From SG8-39 sp041558415 (lineage in GTDB: Bacteria; Pseudomonadota; Gammaproteobacteria; Burkholderiales; SG8-39), in contig JBFFEY010000034.1 in the NCBI GenBank assembly GCA_041558415.1, forward strand, positions 1-30,418: 30,418 nucleotides of DNA, in the 5' to 3' direction. A program made the position numbers and the translations under genes. Within the stretch, counting starts at the first letter, position 1. The number at the start of each line of letters is the position of its first letter. Positions 1 to 7,043 of the stretch are shown here, in pieces. Below the pieces are notes generated by a model, which had not been told where the DNA came from, ran no database searches, and was given only the letters and a program-made list of their open reading frames with translations.

Positions 1-1435
1 AATACTTGGTGCCGTTGCGGCCGCACAGTCGCAACAGGACCAGCGCGGGCAAGCGAATACGCTGATGGGCAACGAGCTGCTTGCCGATCGAACGCTCGAG
101 AAAGGCGGACAGGCTTCGGGCGTCGTACTGTTTCGCGTTCCTGGCGGCGCGCAGAGCGCTGGCGGCGCAACGCTAAGGGCCTGGGTCGTCGACCCTACCG
201 CCGCGACGGGCGTCCAGCTCGACGCTCCGCTGACCGGAGCGCAGGGTACCGTTGCACGCACGCCCAAAGTGGCAACGCCGATGCAGACCGTCGAAGCAAA
301 GCCAACCACGGATGCGAAGCCACGCGCCGCACCGAAGGCAATGGCGAGTGCCTCGCCATCGGCGGTTGTTCGCGAATCGGCCCCACCTCGGTCCATGCCA
401 CCCGCCGCTGGGCCAGGCGGCTTGGGCGAAGGCAATCGCTGGGAGTACCGCTATATCGATTCGCGGAACGGGCGTACGACATCGCGCAGGTTCGAGATCA
501 CTCGGGTCGACGCGAGCACGATCGTGGAGCGCATCGAATTGGAGAACGGCAAAGTCCTTACCGCGACGCATCAAGGGGGCGCCTATTTGAGCATGGCTGG
601 CGGGATGCAGTTCGCCCCCTATTACCTCGCGCTGCAGACCGTGGCTGTGCCGGGGCCGCTCGGTGAAATCAAGGTCCTGGGCGGCGACGCCTGCGCGACG
701 CGCGTGGCGGCCGGTGGCGACTACGCGAGCGTTCTTGAGTGCGTGGTCAAAGCGGAAGTCGCGGGACGCGATCGCGTCACCGTGCCCGCCGGCACGTTCG
801 AGGCAGTTCGCGTACGCGTCACGATCCTCTCGCAGCGGCCTCTCGGCCGCGCACGGCAGCACATCGGCGACGGCGATTATTGGATCTCGCCCCAAGCGGG
901 CCGGCTGATCAAGGCAACGGTGCAATACCACGGCCCTTACCCGTGGACCGAAACGATGGAACTTGCGTCGATGACACCCGCGGCCGCAGAAACCCAGCGC
1001 GCCCAGTCGCCTGTTCTTGCCGCAATGCGCCAGCCCGCGACGGCGACGCTCGCACCACCGCCCGATGGCGTCCTGCTCGGAGACCTTCTCGCCATGGGAG
1101 GCAGAAAGCTGTCGCCCGACGAAACCAGAGCAGCGTTGACGAGCGGCACGCTGCGCGGCGTCACCCCTGACGGTGCGGTGGTGGTGGCGTCCTACAGCGC
1201 CGACGGCCGTGTGACCGGGTCGGTCAATGGCAACGACATGGCCGACGGCAAATGGCGAATCGACGGCTCCGGGCGCAGCTGCGTCGATGTCTGGATTCCA
1301 AGGTACCGGCGCACCTACGAGAACCTTTGCCGCTACTGGTTCAAGTTCGGCGAAGCGCTCTACTTTCCGTCGGAGTCGGACAACGACGCCAATCCTGGCG
1401 CCCGCATGAGCAAGCGAACGCTCACGCCGCGCTGA
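1..1435 (+). CDS. Exported hypothetical protein, 5' end outside the window
   Basis: The reading frame is open from base 2. The first ATG, at base 65, is preceded by in-frame residues ILGAVAAAQSQQ, which look like the end of a signal peptide with an AAA-QS cleavage site, so the true start probably lies upstream of the window. After the putative cleavage site comes a domain containing FRVPGG and LRAWVVDP, then an Ala/Pro/Lys-rich linker (about residues 70-115 counted from the ATG), then a domain beginning NRWEYRYID. That domain holds TVPAGTFEAVRVR and YWISPQAGRLIKA, a pattern seen in bacterial DUF3108-like exported proteins. The last 100 residues form another small domain with a Cys pair (GRSCVDVW and ENLCRYW). 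No enzyme motif is recognised; a periplasmic or envelope protein is the most that can be inferred. It converges on the next gene with a 30-base gap. Confidence 0.7.
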   Translation, partial: ILGAVAAAQSQQDQRGQANTLMGNELLADRTLEKGGQASGVVLFRVPGGAQSAGGATLRAWVVDPTAATGVQLDAPLTGAQGTVARTPKVATPMQTVEAKPTTDAKPRAAPKAMASASPSAVVRESAPPRSMPPAAGPGGLGEGNRWEYRYIDSRNGRTTSRRFEITRVDASTIVERIELENGKVLTATHQGGAYLSMAGGMQFAPYYLALQTVAVPGPLGEIKVLGGDACATRVAAGGDYASVLECVVKAEVAGRDRVTVPAGTFEAVRVRVTILSQRPLGRARQHIGDGDYWISPQAGRLIKATVQYHGPYPWTETMELASMTPAAAETQRAQSPVLAAMRQPATATLAPPPDGVLLGDLLAMGGRKLSPDETRAALTSGTLRGVTPDGAVVVASYSADGRVTGSVNGNDMADGKWRIDGSGRSCVDVWIPRYRRTYENLCRYWFKFGEALYFPSESDNDANPGARMSKRTLTPR

Positions 1436-1465
1436 CGCTGCCGCTGAACTGACCCGAGCGGATAA

Positions 1466-1792
1466 CTACGCCTGCCACACGGCGTAGCCCTCCTCGCGCA
1501 GCCCGATCGCCAGCTCGACCTCCATCTCGCGTGCCGCCTCGTACGGCATCGGGTTGGCGAAGGCATACAGCTCGGGCAGCAGCCGCACGCCGTAGCGATA
1601 GACGAAACGATTCGCCTTCTCGCCCTTGAGGTGCTTGGCGAGACGTTCCTCGGGCGCAAGGCCGGTCATGCCGACGTAGACGCAGGGCTTCTTGCCGGCA
1701 TAGCCCGCATTGGCCTTGCGAAAGCGCGCCTCCTTTTCCCACACCTCGGGTGCGAGCTGGACGACGTAGACGTTGTGATGGGCTTCGCTCAT
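1466..1792 (-). CDS. Small GIY-YIG-like protein
   Basis: 108 aa. The N-terminus NVYVVQL stands where the GIY strand is expected, and residues 36-41 (PCVYVG) match the YIG strand. They are followed by MTG, the conserved Arg in PEERLAKH (R50) and His 54, and an acidic helix (EMEVELA) that would supply the metal-binding Glu. The start MSEAHHN is chosen because it sits just before the first strand and leaves a 56-base gap to the divergent flavoprotein gene. An upstream start at 1858 would overlap that gene. No clear Shine-Dalgarno is seen. Members of this size are usually stand-alone domains of unknown role in DNA processing. The GIY Gly/Ile positions are degenerate, so nuclease activity is uncertain. 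Confidence 0.6.
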   Translation of the reverse strand: MSEAHHNVYVVQLAPEVWEKEARFRKANAGYAGKKPCVYVGMTGLAPEERLAKHLKGEKANRFVYRYGVRLLPELYAFANPMPYEAAREMEVELAIGLREEGYAVWQA

Positions 1793-1834
1793 CGGACTGC
1801 GAAATGCCCGCGCATGGTAACGCTCGCGAACCGC

Positions 1835-1840
1835 TACACT
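1835..1840 (+). promoter_or_regulatory. Possible -10 element (TACACT) of the OYE-family gene
   Basis: TACACT lies 8 bases upstream of the ATG at 1849, and there is no Shine-Dalgarno between them. This geometry would give a leaderless or near-leaderless transcript. No good -35 hexamer is visible at the expected distance, so support is weak. Confidence 0.25.
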
Positions 1841-1848
1841 CGCACCCC

Positions 1849-3003
1849 ATGAAGACACCGCACCTTTTCACCCCGCTCAAGATCCGCAAGCTGACGCTCA
1901 AGAACCGCATCGTGGTCGCGCCGATGCACCAGTACTCGGGCGTCAAGGGTTTCCCCACCGACTGGCACGTGATGAACGCCGGACGCTTCGCCGCCGGCGG
2001 CGCGGGCCTGTTTTTCGTCGAGTCGACCAAGGTCGAGCGCCGCGGCTGCGGCACGGTGGGCGACCTCGGGCTGTGGGACGACGCCTTCGTGCCGCACCTC
2101 AAGCGCATCACCGAGTTCGTGCACGCCTGCGGCGCGGCCTGCGGCATCCAGCTCGGCCACTCGGGGCGCAAGTCGAGGATCGGGCGGCCCTGGGAAGGCG
2201 GCCGGCCGCTCGAGCCGCATCCCGACATCGACGACTGGGACGCCTGGGAGCTGGTCGCGCCGAGCGCGCTGCCGGCCGACCCCAAGTCGCCGGTGCCGCG
2301 CGCGCTGGAGAAAAAGGAGATCCGGAGTATCGCGGAAGCCTGGGGAAGCGCGACGGCGCGCGCGCAGGCCGCGGGCTTCGACATCGTCGAGATCCACGGC
2401 GCGCACGGTTTCCTGATCCACGAGTTCCTCTGTCCGCAGTCCAATCAGCGCACCGACGAATACGGCGGCAGCCTGGAGAACCGCATGCGCTTCGCGATCG
2501 AGGTCAGCGAATGCGTGCGCGCCGCGTGGCCGAAGGAAAAGCCGCTCTTCATGCGCCTGTCGGTGGACGACGGCGCGGGCTGGGACCCGGACGGCAGCGT
2601 CGCGCTGGCCAAGGTCCTCAAGACCAAGGGCGTCGACGTGATCGACTGCTCGGGCGGCGGCATCCTGCCCGGCGCGGTGCCGGGCGCGCCGGTGGGCTAC
2701 GGCTACCAGGTGCCCTACGCCGAGAAGCTCAAGCGCGAGGCCGGCATCATGACCATGGCGGTCGGCCTGATCGTGCGCGCCGCGCAGGCCGAGGACATCC
2801 TGCGACACGGCCAGGCCGACCTCGTCGCGCTGGCGCGCGAGATGCTCTACAACCCGAACTGGGCGATGGACGCGGCGCAGAAGCTCGGCGTCGACCCGGA
2901 GTTCAAGGCCGTGCCGCCGCCGATGGCCTACTGGCTCGAGCGCCGGCGCGCGACGGCCAAGGACGTGGTGCCCTCGACCTTCGAGGCCGAGAAGTCGGCG
3001 TAG
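1849..3003 (+). CDS. Old Yellow Enzyme-family NADH:flavin oxidoreductase
   Basis: 384 aa, a full-length single-domain OYE TIM barrel of the YqjM-like class. It would bind FMN and reduce activated C=C bonds or related substrates with NAD(P)H in the cytoplasm. Seen: the N-terminal PLKIRKLTLKNRIVVAPM, the QLGHSGRK motif (101-108), the substrate-anion-binding pair H183/H186 in EIHGAHGFLIHEFL, and SNQRTDEYGGSLENR (198-212). The FMN phosphate region MAVGLI and LVALAREMLYNPNW are also present. The residue that is Cys in YqjM-type enzymes (PMCxYS) is His27 here (PMHQYS), while the following Tyr29 is kept. The start at 1849 is the only ATG that aligns with the family N-terminus. A hairpin follows the stop. 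Substrate unknown; a link to the alicyclic-acid cluster 7 kb away is speculative. Confidence 0.9.
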   Translation: MKTPHLFTPLKIRKLTLKNRIVVAPMHQYSGVKGFPTDWHVMNAGRFAAGGAGLFFVESTKVERRGCGTVGDLGLWDDAFVPHLKRITEFVHACGAACGIQLGHSGRKSRIGRPWEGGRPLEPHPDIDDWDAWELVAPSALPADPKSPVPRALEKKEIRSIAEAWGSATARAQAAGFDIVEIHGAHGFLIHEFLCPQSNQRTDEYGGSLENRMRFAIEVSECVRAAWPKEKPLFMRLSVDDGAGWDPDGSVALAKVLKTKGVDVIDCSGGGILPGAVPGAPVGYGYQVPYAEKLKREAGIMTMAVGLIVRAAQAEDILRHGQADLVALAREMLYNPNWAMDAAQKLGVDPEFKAVPPPMAYWLERRRATAKDVVPSTFEAEKSA

Positions 3004-3043
3004 ACGCGCAGGTGGCCGCGAACATCGCGGCCCGCCTCCCCGC

Positions 3044-3057
3044 TTGACGTCCGTCAA
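3044..3057. repeat. Short perfect palindrome TTGACG-TC-CGTCAA
   Basis: Two 6-base half-sites separated by 2 bases lie in the gap between the flavoprotein stop (3003) and the first mini-protein gene (3115). It could be a regulator's operator or form part of the flavoprotein's 3' end. No regulator gene is adjacent, so its role is not known. Confidence 0.35.
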
Positions 3058-3074
3058 CCCGCCCGGCGCGGGTT
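3056..3074 (+). terminator. Terminator-like hairpin after the OYE-family gene
   Basis: AACCCGC (3056-3062) pairs with GCGGGTT (3068-3074) around a 5-base loop. The following bases (GTGTCTACGCTTGCC) are only mildly T-rich, so it may be a weak intrinsic terminator or simply a 3' stabiliser. Confidence 0.35.
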
Positions 3075-3114
3075 GTGTCTACGCTTGCCTTACACGGCAG
3101 CGTGGAAAGCAGCC

Positions 3115-3312
3115 ATGCAGATGTGGACCACGGATCCGATCTCCGGTCGAGAGGTGACCAATCTCGCCGCCGCGCCGTTCGTCATCGAAGGCCGCGGCAG
3201 GTACGCGCTGAAGATCTACTTCGAGTCGGAAGCCAACAAGGCCGAATACGAAGGGGTCGAGCTCGAGTACCTCGACGAAGATCCGAGCCTGAGCGTCGAA
3301 GCGCATCGATAA
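3115..3312 (+). CDS. Acidic mini-protein, copy A of a tandem pair
   Basis: 65 aa. It has no family that I recognise. The start MQMWTTDPISGR is chosen over an upstream ATG because homology to copy B begins exactly here, and a weak purine-rich site (GTGGAAAGCAG) precedes it. Conserved with copy B: TDPISGR, then PFVIEGRG, KIYFESE, NKAEY and GVELEY. By hand count, 37 of 48 aligned residues are identical. It differs from B by a 10-residue acidic extension at the C-terminus (LDEDPSLSVEAHR). No signal peptide or membrane segment is seen. The alternating hydrophobic and charged residues suggest a compact beta-rich fold, possibly a small binding or adaptor protein; function unknown. Confidence 0.7.
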   Translation: MQMWTTDPISGREVTNLAAAPFVIEGRGRYALKIYFESEANKAEYEGVELEYLDEDPSLSVEAHR

Positions 3313-3549
3313 CGACGGCCGGCGGCCGCAGAAGCGGGGGGTCGCGCGCCACCCGGCAGCCGCACGCGTCGACGCGCAACGGCGCCGGCAGGCGGCGATG
3401 CGCTTCGCCTTCGGCGGCAAAACGCGTGAACTATTTCACGGATTGCCCGCCGCGCGCGCCCGACTCACCCTTTTGCCGTATTGACCCTGCACCGCGTCGC
3501 GCAGAGGCTAGCGCCTCACGCATCTACAACAACAAGAACGGAGGCCACG

Positions 3550-3720
3550 ATGCGCATCTGCCTCACCGATCCGATCTCGGGCAGGGACGTCCGCAACATC
3601 ACCCTCGCGCCTTTCGTCATCGAAGGCCGCGGCGACGGCGCGATCAAGATCTACTTCGAGTCCGAGCGCAACAAGGCCGAGTACCAGGGCGTCGAGCTCG
3701 AGTACGACGAAGACCTCTAG
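3550..3720 (+). CDS. Acidic mini-protein, copy B of a tandem pair
   Basis: 56 aa. The start MRICLTDPISGR has a strong GGAGG site 5 bases upstream (3540-3544), which decides it against a longer in-frame start at 3481. The sequence is almost entirely the conserved core shared with copy A and ends GVELEYDEDL. It contains one Cys (C4) that copy A lacks. It lies 237 bases downstream of copy A with a TTGACC hexamer at 3481 in the gap, so it may have its own promoter. The stop codon is followed within two bases by a fragment of the GGGGTCTGACCCC repeat family and then by a full inverted pair. Function unknown; the recurrence of the same small core argues it is a real, selected gene. Confidence 0.75.
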   Translation: MRICLTDPISGRDVRNITLAPFVIEGRGDGAIKIYFESERNKAEYQGVELEYDEDL

Positions 3721-3733
3721 CGGGGTCTAAAAC

Positions 3734-3813
3734 GGGGTCAGACCCCTGTGGATAAGTCGCGCCGACGCCTGTTCCGGAAGTCGCTTAAGACTTATCCACA
3801 GGGGTCTGACCCC
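3734..3813. repeat. Inverted repeat pair: GGGGTCAGACCCC plus DnaA-box 9-mers
   Basis: Arms at 3734-3758 and 3789-3813 are perfect 25-base inverted copies around a 30-base centre. Each arm consists of the palindrome GGGGTC(A/T)GACCCC joined to TTATCCACA (reverse strand 3747-3755, forward strand 3792-3800). A partial copy (GGGGTCT) sits at 3722-3728. The element lies between two convergent genes, and its right half is translated as the C-terminal tail of the minus-strand gene. It could fold as a long stem in RNA from either strand and act as a bidirectional terminator. Confidence 0.85.
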
Positions 3814-4624
3814 AATTAGCGAGCTCGCTGTTCCGGCGGTCGGTCACCAGCATGTGGCCGGGCGCGTGCGTGATGCACAGCGGCGGGCGCGCCTGCGCCA
3901 CCGCGGACTGCGGCGTCACGCCGCAGGCCCAGAACACCGGCAGCTCGTCGTCGCGCACGCCGACGAAATCGCCCACCCAGGGCTTCGCTATATCCGCGAT
4001 GCCGATCATCTCCGGCTTGCCGATGTGGATCGGCGCGCCGTGCACCGCCGGATAGCGCGCGGTGATCTCGATCGCGCGGATCGCGTCGGCCGGCGTGAAC
4101 GGCCGCATCGACACCACCATCGGGCCGCGGAAGGGGCCGGCCGGCGCGGTCTCGATGCTGGTGAGGTACATGGCGACGTTCCTGCCCTCGGCAACGTGGC
4201 GCACCGGCACGCCGGCCGCGATCAGCGCTTCCTCGAAGGAGAACGAGCAGCCGAGCGCGAAGGCCACCATGTCGTCGGTCCACAGCTGCGCGATGTCGCT
4301 GAGCTCCTCGACCAGCTCGCCGTCGCGGTAGACGCGGTAGCGCGGCACGTCGCTGCGGATGTCGAGGTCGTCGGCCAGCGCGGGCAGGCGCGGATCGCCG
4401 GGGTCGGAGGCCGCGAGCAGCGGACAGGGCTTCGGGTTGCGCTCGCAGAAGGTCTTGAACTCGCGCGCCCACGCGCCCTGCAGGATGCAGACGTTGGCCT
4501 GCACGATGCCGGGCGCGAGCCCGCCGGTGTGCCCCGTATGCGCGCCGGCACGCACCGCATGGCGCACCGCGCGCGGATCGCGGGTATCGAAGGCTTGTTC
4601 GGCGCGCGGCGCGGCGCTGGCCAC
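3785..4624 (-). CDS. Putative hydro-lyase, DUF1445 / D-glutamate cyclase-like family
   Basis: 279 aa from a GTG start. Seen in order: HTGGLAPGIVQAN, FCERNPKPCPLL, DVPRYRVYRDGEL, LWTDDMVAFALGCSFSFE, PAGPFRGPMVVSMRPF, HGAPIHIGKP, PVFWACGVTPQ and ITHAPGHM. These are the hallmark motifs of the DUF1445 (YcsI/PSTPO5379) family, whose only well-studied activity is D-glutamate cyclase in the mammalian homologue. The GTG at 4624 lies just 5 bases after the livF stop, suggesting translational coupling; no other in-frame start gives a full-length product. It is the last gene of the transporter operon, so it may act on the imported acid. Oddity: the last residues (WGQTPVDKS) and the stop codon are encoded by the inverted repeat, so the native C-terminus was probably replaced. 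Confidence 0.88.
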   Translation of the reverse strand: MASAAPRAEQAFDTRDPRAVRHAVRAGAHTGHTGGLAPGIVQANVCILQGAWAREFKTFCERNPKPCPLLAASDPGDPRLPALADDLDIRSDVPRYRVYRDGELVEELSDIAQLWTDDMVAFALGCSFSFEEALIAAGVPVRHVAEGRNVAMYLTSIETAPAGPFRGPMVVSMRPFTPADAIRAIEITARYPAVHGAPIHIGKPEMIGIADIAKPWVGDFVGVRDDELPVFWACGVTPQSAVAQARPPLCITHAPGHMLVTDRRNSELANWGQTPVDKS

Positions 4625-4629
4625 GATGC

Positions 4630-5280
4630 TCAGCCCGCGGCGAGCTTCACGCTGCCGCGCTCGATCACGTAGCTGCGATCGAGCAGGCCGTGCAGGTGCT
4701 TGTCGTTCGATTCCGCGACCAGCACCGACTCGCCTTCGGACTTGAGGTCGCGCAGGATCTCGACGAAGCGGCGCGCCAGCACCGGCGCGATGCCCTCGGT
4801 CGGCTCGTCGAGCAGCAGCAGCTTGGTGCCGACGATCAGCGCGCGCGCCAGCGCCACCATCTTCTGCTGGCCGCCGGAGAGCTCGGTCGCGGGGCGGCTG
4901 CGGAACGCGGCGATCTCGGGAATCAGCGCGTAGATCCAGTCGAGCCGCTTCTGGTAGTCGCCGCCGCGCGTCGCCCACACCGGCACCAGGATGTTCTCCT
5001 CCGCGGTGAGGTCGGGCACCAGGCGCCGGTCCTCCGGCATGTAGCCGATGCCGAAGTGCGCGCGGCGGTGCCCCGGCTCGCTGCCGAGATCGCGCGTGTC
5101 GAAGGTGATCTTGCCGGCGCGCGCGCGCAGCACGCCCATCACGCTGCGCAGCAGGGTGGTCTTGCCCGCACCGTTGCGCCCGATCAGGCCGCACATGTTG
5201 CCGCTCGGCACGCCGAGCTCGATGCCGCGCAGCACCGGCACCACGCCGATGTCGACATCCACCCCCTGCAGCTCAAGCAT
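4630..5280 (-). CDS. livF: Liv-type ABC transporter ATP-binding protein (LivF-like)
   Basis: 216 aa ATPase of a branched-chain amino acid/aromatic acid-type importer. Walker A GRNGAGKTT (34-42), signature LSGGQQK (134-140) and Walker B LLLLDEP (154-160) are intact. As is usual for LivF, the H-loop histidine is not present (VAESND here, VEQN in typical members). The protein ends ERGSVKLAAG. It therefore lacks the roughly 20-residue tail that normally ends LivF proteins in a YLG-type motif. The start overlaps livG by 8 bases and the stop abuts the DUF1445 gene. It pairs with LivG to power the LivHM channel on the cytoplasmic face. The substrate class cannot be read from the ATPase. Confidence 0.93.
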   Translation of the reverse strand: MLELQGVDVDIGVVPVLRGIELGVPSGNMCGLIGRNGAGKTTLLRSVMGVLRARAGKITFDTRDLGSEPGHRRAHFGIGYMPEDRRLVPDLTAEENILVPVWATRGGDYQKRLDWIYALIPEIAAFRSRPATELSGGQQKMVALARALIVGTKLLLLDEPTEGIAPVLARRFVEILRDLKSEGESVLVAESNDKHLHGLLDRSYVIERGSVKLAAG

Positions 5281-6052
5281 GGCCGCTCCCCGACTCCGGC
5301 TGGTACTCGGCGCCGATGACGAATTCCTGCACCTTGGCGTCGCGCAGCGCCTCGGCGGGCGGCGCGTCGCAGATGATCTCGCCCTGGTAGAAGGCGAGCA
5401 CGCGGTCGACGTAGCGCTCGACGATCTCCATGTCGTGCTCGATGAACAGCACCGTCATCTCGTCCTGCTTGAGCGCGTCCATCACCACGTTCATGAGCGG
5501 CTGCTTCTCCTCGGTGCTGATGCCGCTGGTCGGCTCGTCGAGCAGCAGCACCGTCGGCCGCCCGGCCACCGCCATAGCGATGTCGAGCAGCTTGCGCGCG
5601 CCCTGCGACAGGTCGCTCGCCAGGTGGTCGCGGTAATCGGCGATGCGGTAGCGCTCCATGAGCCGTTCGGCGCGTTCGATGAACTCCGGGCGCCGCAGCG
5701 TGCGCAGCATGCCCAAGCCGGACGATTCGGCGATCGCCACCGCAGTGAGCAGGTTCTCGAGCACCGAGAGCGAGACGAACACCTGGCTGACCTGGAAGGA
5801 GCGGCAGATGCCGAGCCGCGCGATCGAGCGCGGCGCCATCCCGGTGATCTCGCGCGAGCGGTACAGGATCGCGCCGCGCGTCGGCTTGAGGTAGCCGGTG
5901 ATCATGTTGACGAAGGTCGTCTTGCCGGCGCCGTTGGCGCCGATGATGCCGACCGTCTCGCCGGCCGAGAAGGTGACGTTGATGTTCGACGCGGCGGTGA
6001 CCGCGCCGAAATTCTTGTGCAGGTTGCGAACGTCGAGAATCGGGGGCGGCAT
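5273..6052 (-). CDS. livG: Liv-type ABC transporter ATP-binding protein (LivG-like)
   Basis: 259 aa. Walker A GANGAGKTT (38-46), an intact Q-loop region (CRSFQVSQVF, 83-92), signature LSQGARK (148-154; Gln in place of the more common Gly), Walker B LLLDEPTSG (169-177) and H-loop FIEHDM with H206. The LivG-specific helical insertion after the Q-loop is present. Its start lies 1 base after the livM stop and its end overlaps livF by 8 bases, typical of a tightly coupled operon. It forms the ATPase heterodimer with LivF. Confidence 0.94.
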   Translation of the reverse strand: MPPPILDVRNLHKNFGAVTAASNINVTFSAGETVGIIGANGAGKTTFVNMITGYLKPTRGAILYRSREITGMAPRSIARLGICRSFQVSQVFVSLSVLENLLTAVAIAESSGLGMLRTLRRPEFIERAERLMERYRIADYRDHLASDLSQGARKLLDIAMAVAGRPTVLLLDEPTSGISTEEKQPLMNVVMDALKQDEMTVLFIEHDMEIVERYVDRVLAFYQGEIICDAPPAEALRDAKVQEFVIGAEYQPESGSGHA

Positions 6053-6053
6053 G

Positions 6054-7043
6054 TCAGGCCTCCGTTCCCGGCGCCGCGGCCGCGCGCTTGCCGACCAGCC
6101 GGCCGGTGAGCTTCTGCACCAGCCCCCACAGCCCGCCCGGCAGGAAGAAGATGATCACCAGCAGCGTGCCGCCGACGATCATCTGCCAGGCGTGCGGCAT
6201 CCACTCGAAGGCGTAGGTGCGCAGGATCTCGAACACGAACGAGCCGATGAACGGCGCCGCCACGCTGCCCGGCCCGGACAGGATGGTGACGAACACCAGC
6301 TCGCCCGAGGCGGTCCAGTTGACCATCGAATCCGGATCGACCTGGCCCAGCGCCAGTGCCATGAAGCCGCCGCCGAGGCCGGCGAGGAAGGTCGACATCA
6401 CGTACTTGATGTGGATCGCGTGCTCGGCCGAATAGCCGAGGTACTCGACGCGGATCTCGTTGTCGCCGATCGCGGTGGTGAGGCGTCCGAGCGTCGAGCG
6501 CAGGTAGGCCTGCACGCCCACCGCCACCGCCCAGCCCACCACCATCAGCACGCAGAGCAGCGCCAGCTTTCCGTCGGAGGCGTCCTCGAAGCCGATGCCG
6601 GCAAAGGTCGGCTGCTCGATGGTGAAGCCGTCGGTGCTGCCGAGCGCTTCGGTCTTCACCAGGATGCCGTAGAGGATCATCGAGAACGCCAGGTTGAGCA
6701 TGGCGAAGAAGATGTCCCGGTAGCGCCGCACGATGAAGCCGATCAGGAAACCGAGCACCGTCGAGGCGCAGGCCGCCGCGCCGAGCAGCAGAAAGGCGTC
6801 GGTCAAGCCGGTATAGCGGTTCAGCATGGCGACGGTATAGGCGCCGAGGCCGAAATAGAGGGCGTGGCCGAAGGACACCAGGCGCGTGCGCCACAGCACC
6901 ATCAGGCCGATGACGACGATGGCGCGCGAGAAGCCGAACAGCATCTGGTTGACGATCCAGCTCGGCACCAGCGCGCTGACGACCAGCAAGACGCCGAGCG
7001 CGATCGTCAGGCCCTGCACCGTGCGGTCGCGCAGCAGGGTCAT
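6054..7043 (-). CDS. livM: Liv-type ABC transporter permease (LivM-like)
   Basis: 329 aa, inner-membrane permease with about ten hydrophobic segments. Family landmarks: LVSFGHALYFGLGAY near the N-terminus, GSTDGF in the periplasmic loop, and AIGDNEIRVEYLGYS, the cytoplasmic coupling loop that contacts the ATPases. GGGFMALALGQVDPDSM and ILSGPGSVAAPFIGS follow. The ATG overlaps the livH TGA as ATGA (7040-7043). With LivH it forms the translocation channel. The positively charged C-terminal tail (KLTGRLVGKRAAAA) is cytoplasmic by the positive-inside rule. Confidence 0.94.
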   Translation of the reverse strand: MTLLRDRTVQGLTIALGVLLVVSALVPSWIVNQMLFGFSRAIVVIGLMVLWRTRLVSFGHALYFGLGAYTVAMLNRYTGLTDAFLLLGAAACASTVLGFLIGFIVRRYRDIFFAMLNLAFSMILYGILVKTEALGSTDGFTIEQPTFAGIGFEDASDGKLALLCVLMVVGWAVAVGVQAYLRSTLGRLTTAIGDNEIRVEYLGYSAEHAIHIKYVMSTFLAGLGGGFMALALGQVDPDSMVNWTASGELVFVTILSGPGSVAAPFIGSFVFEILRTYAFEWMPHAWQMIVGGTLLVIIFFLPGGLWGLVQKLTGRLVGKRAAAAPGTEA

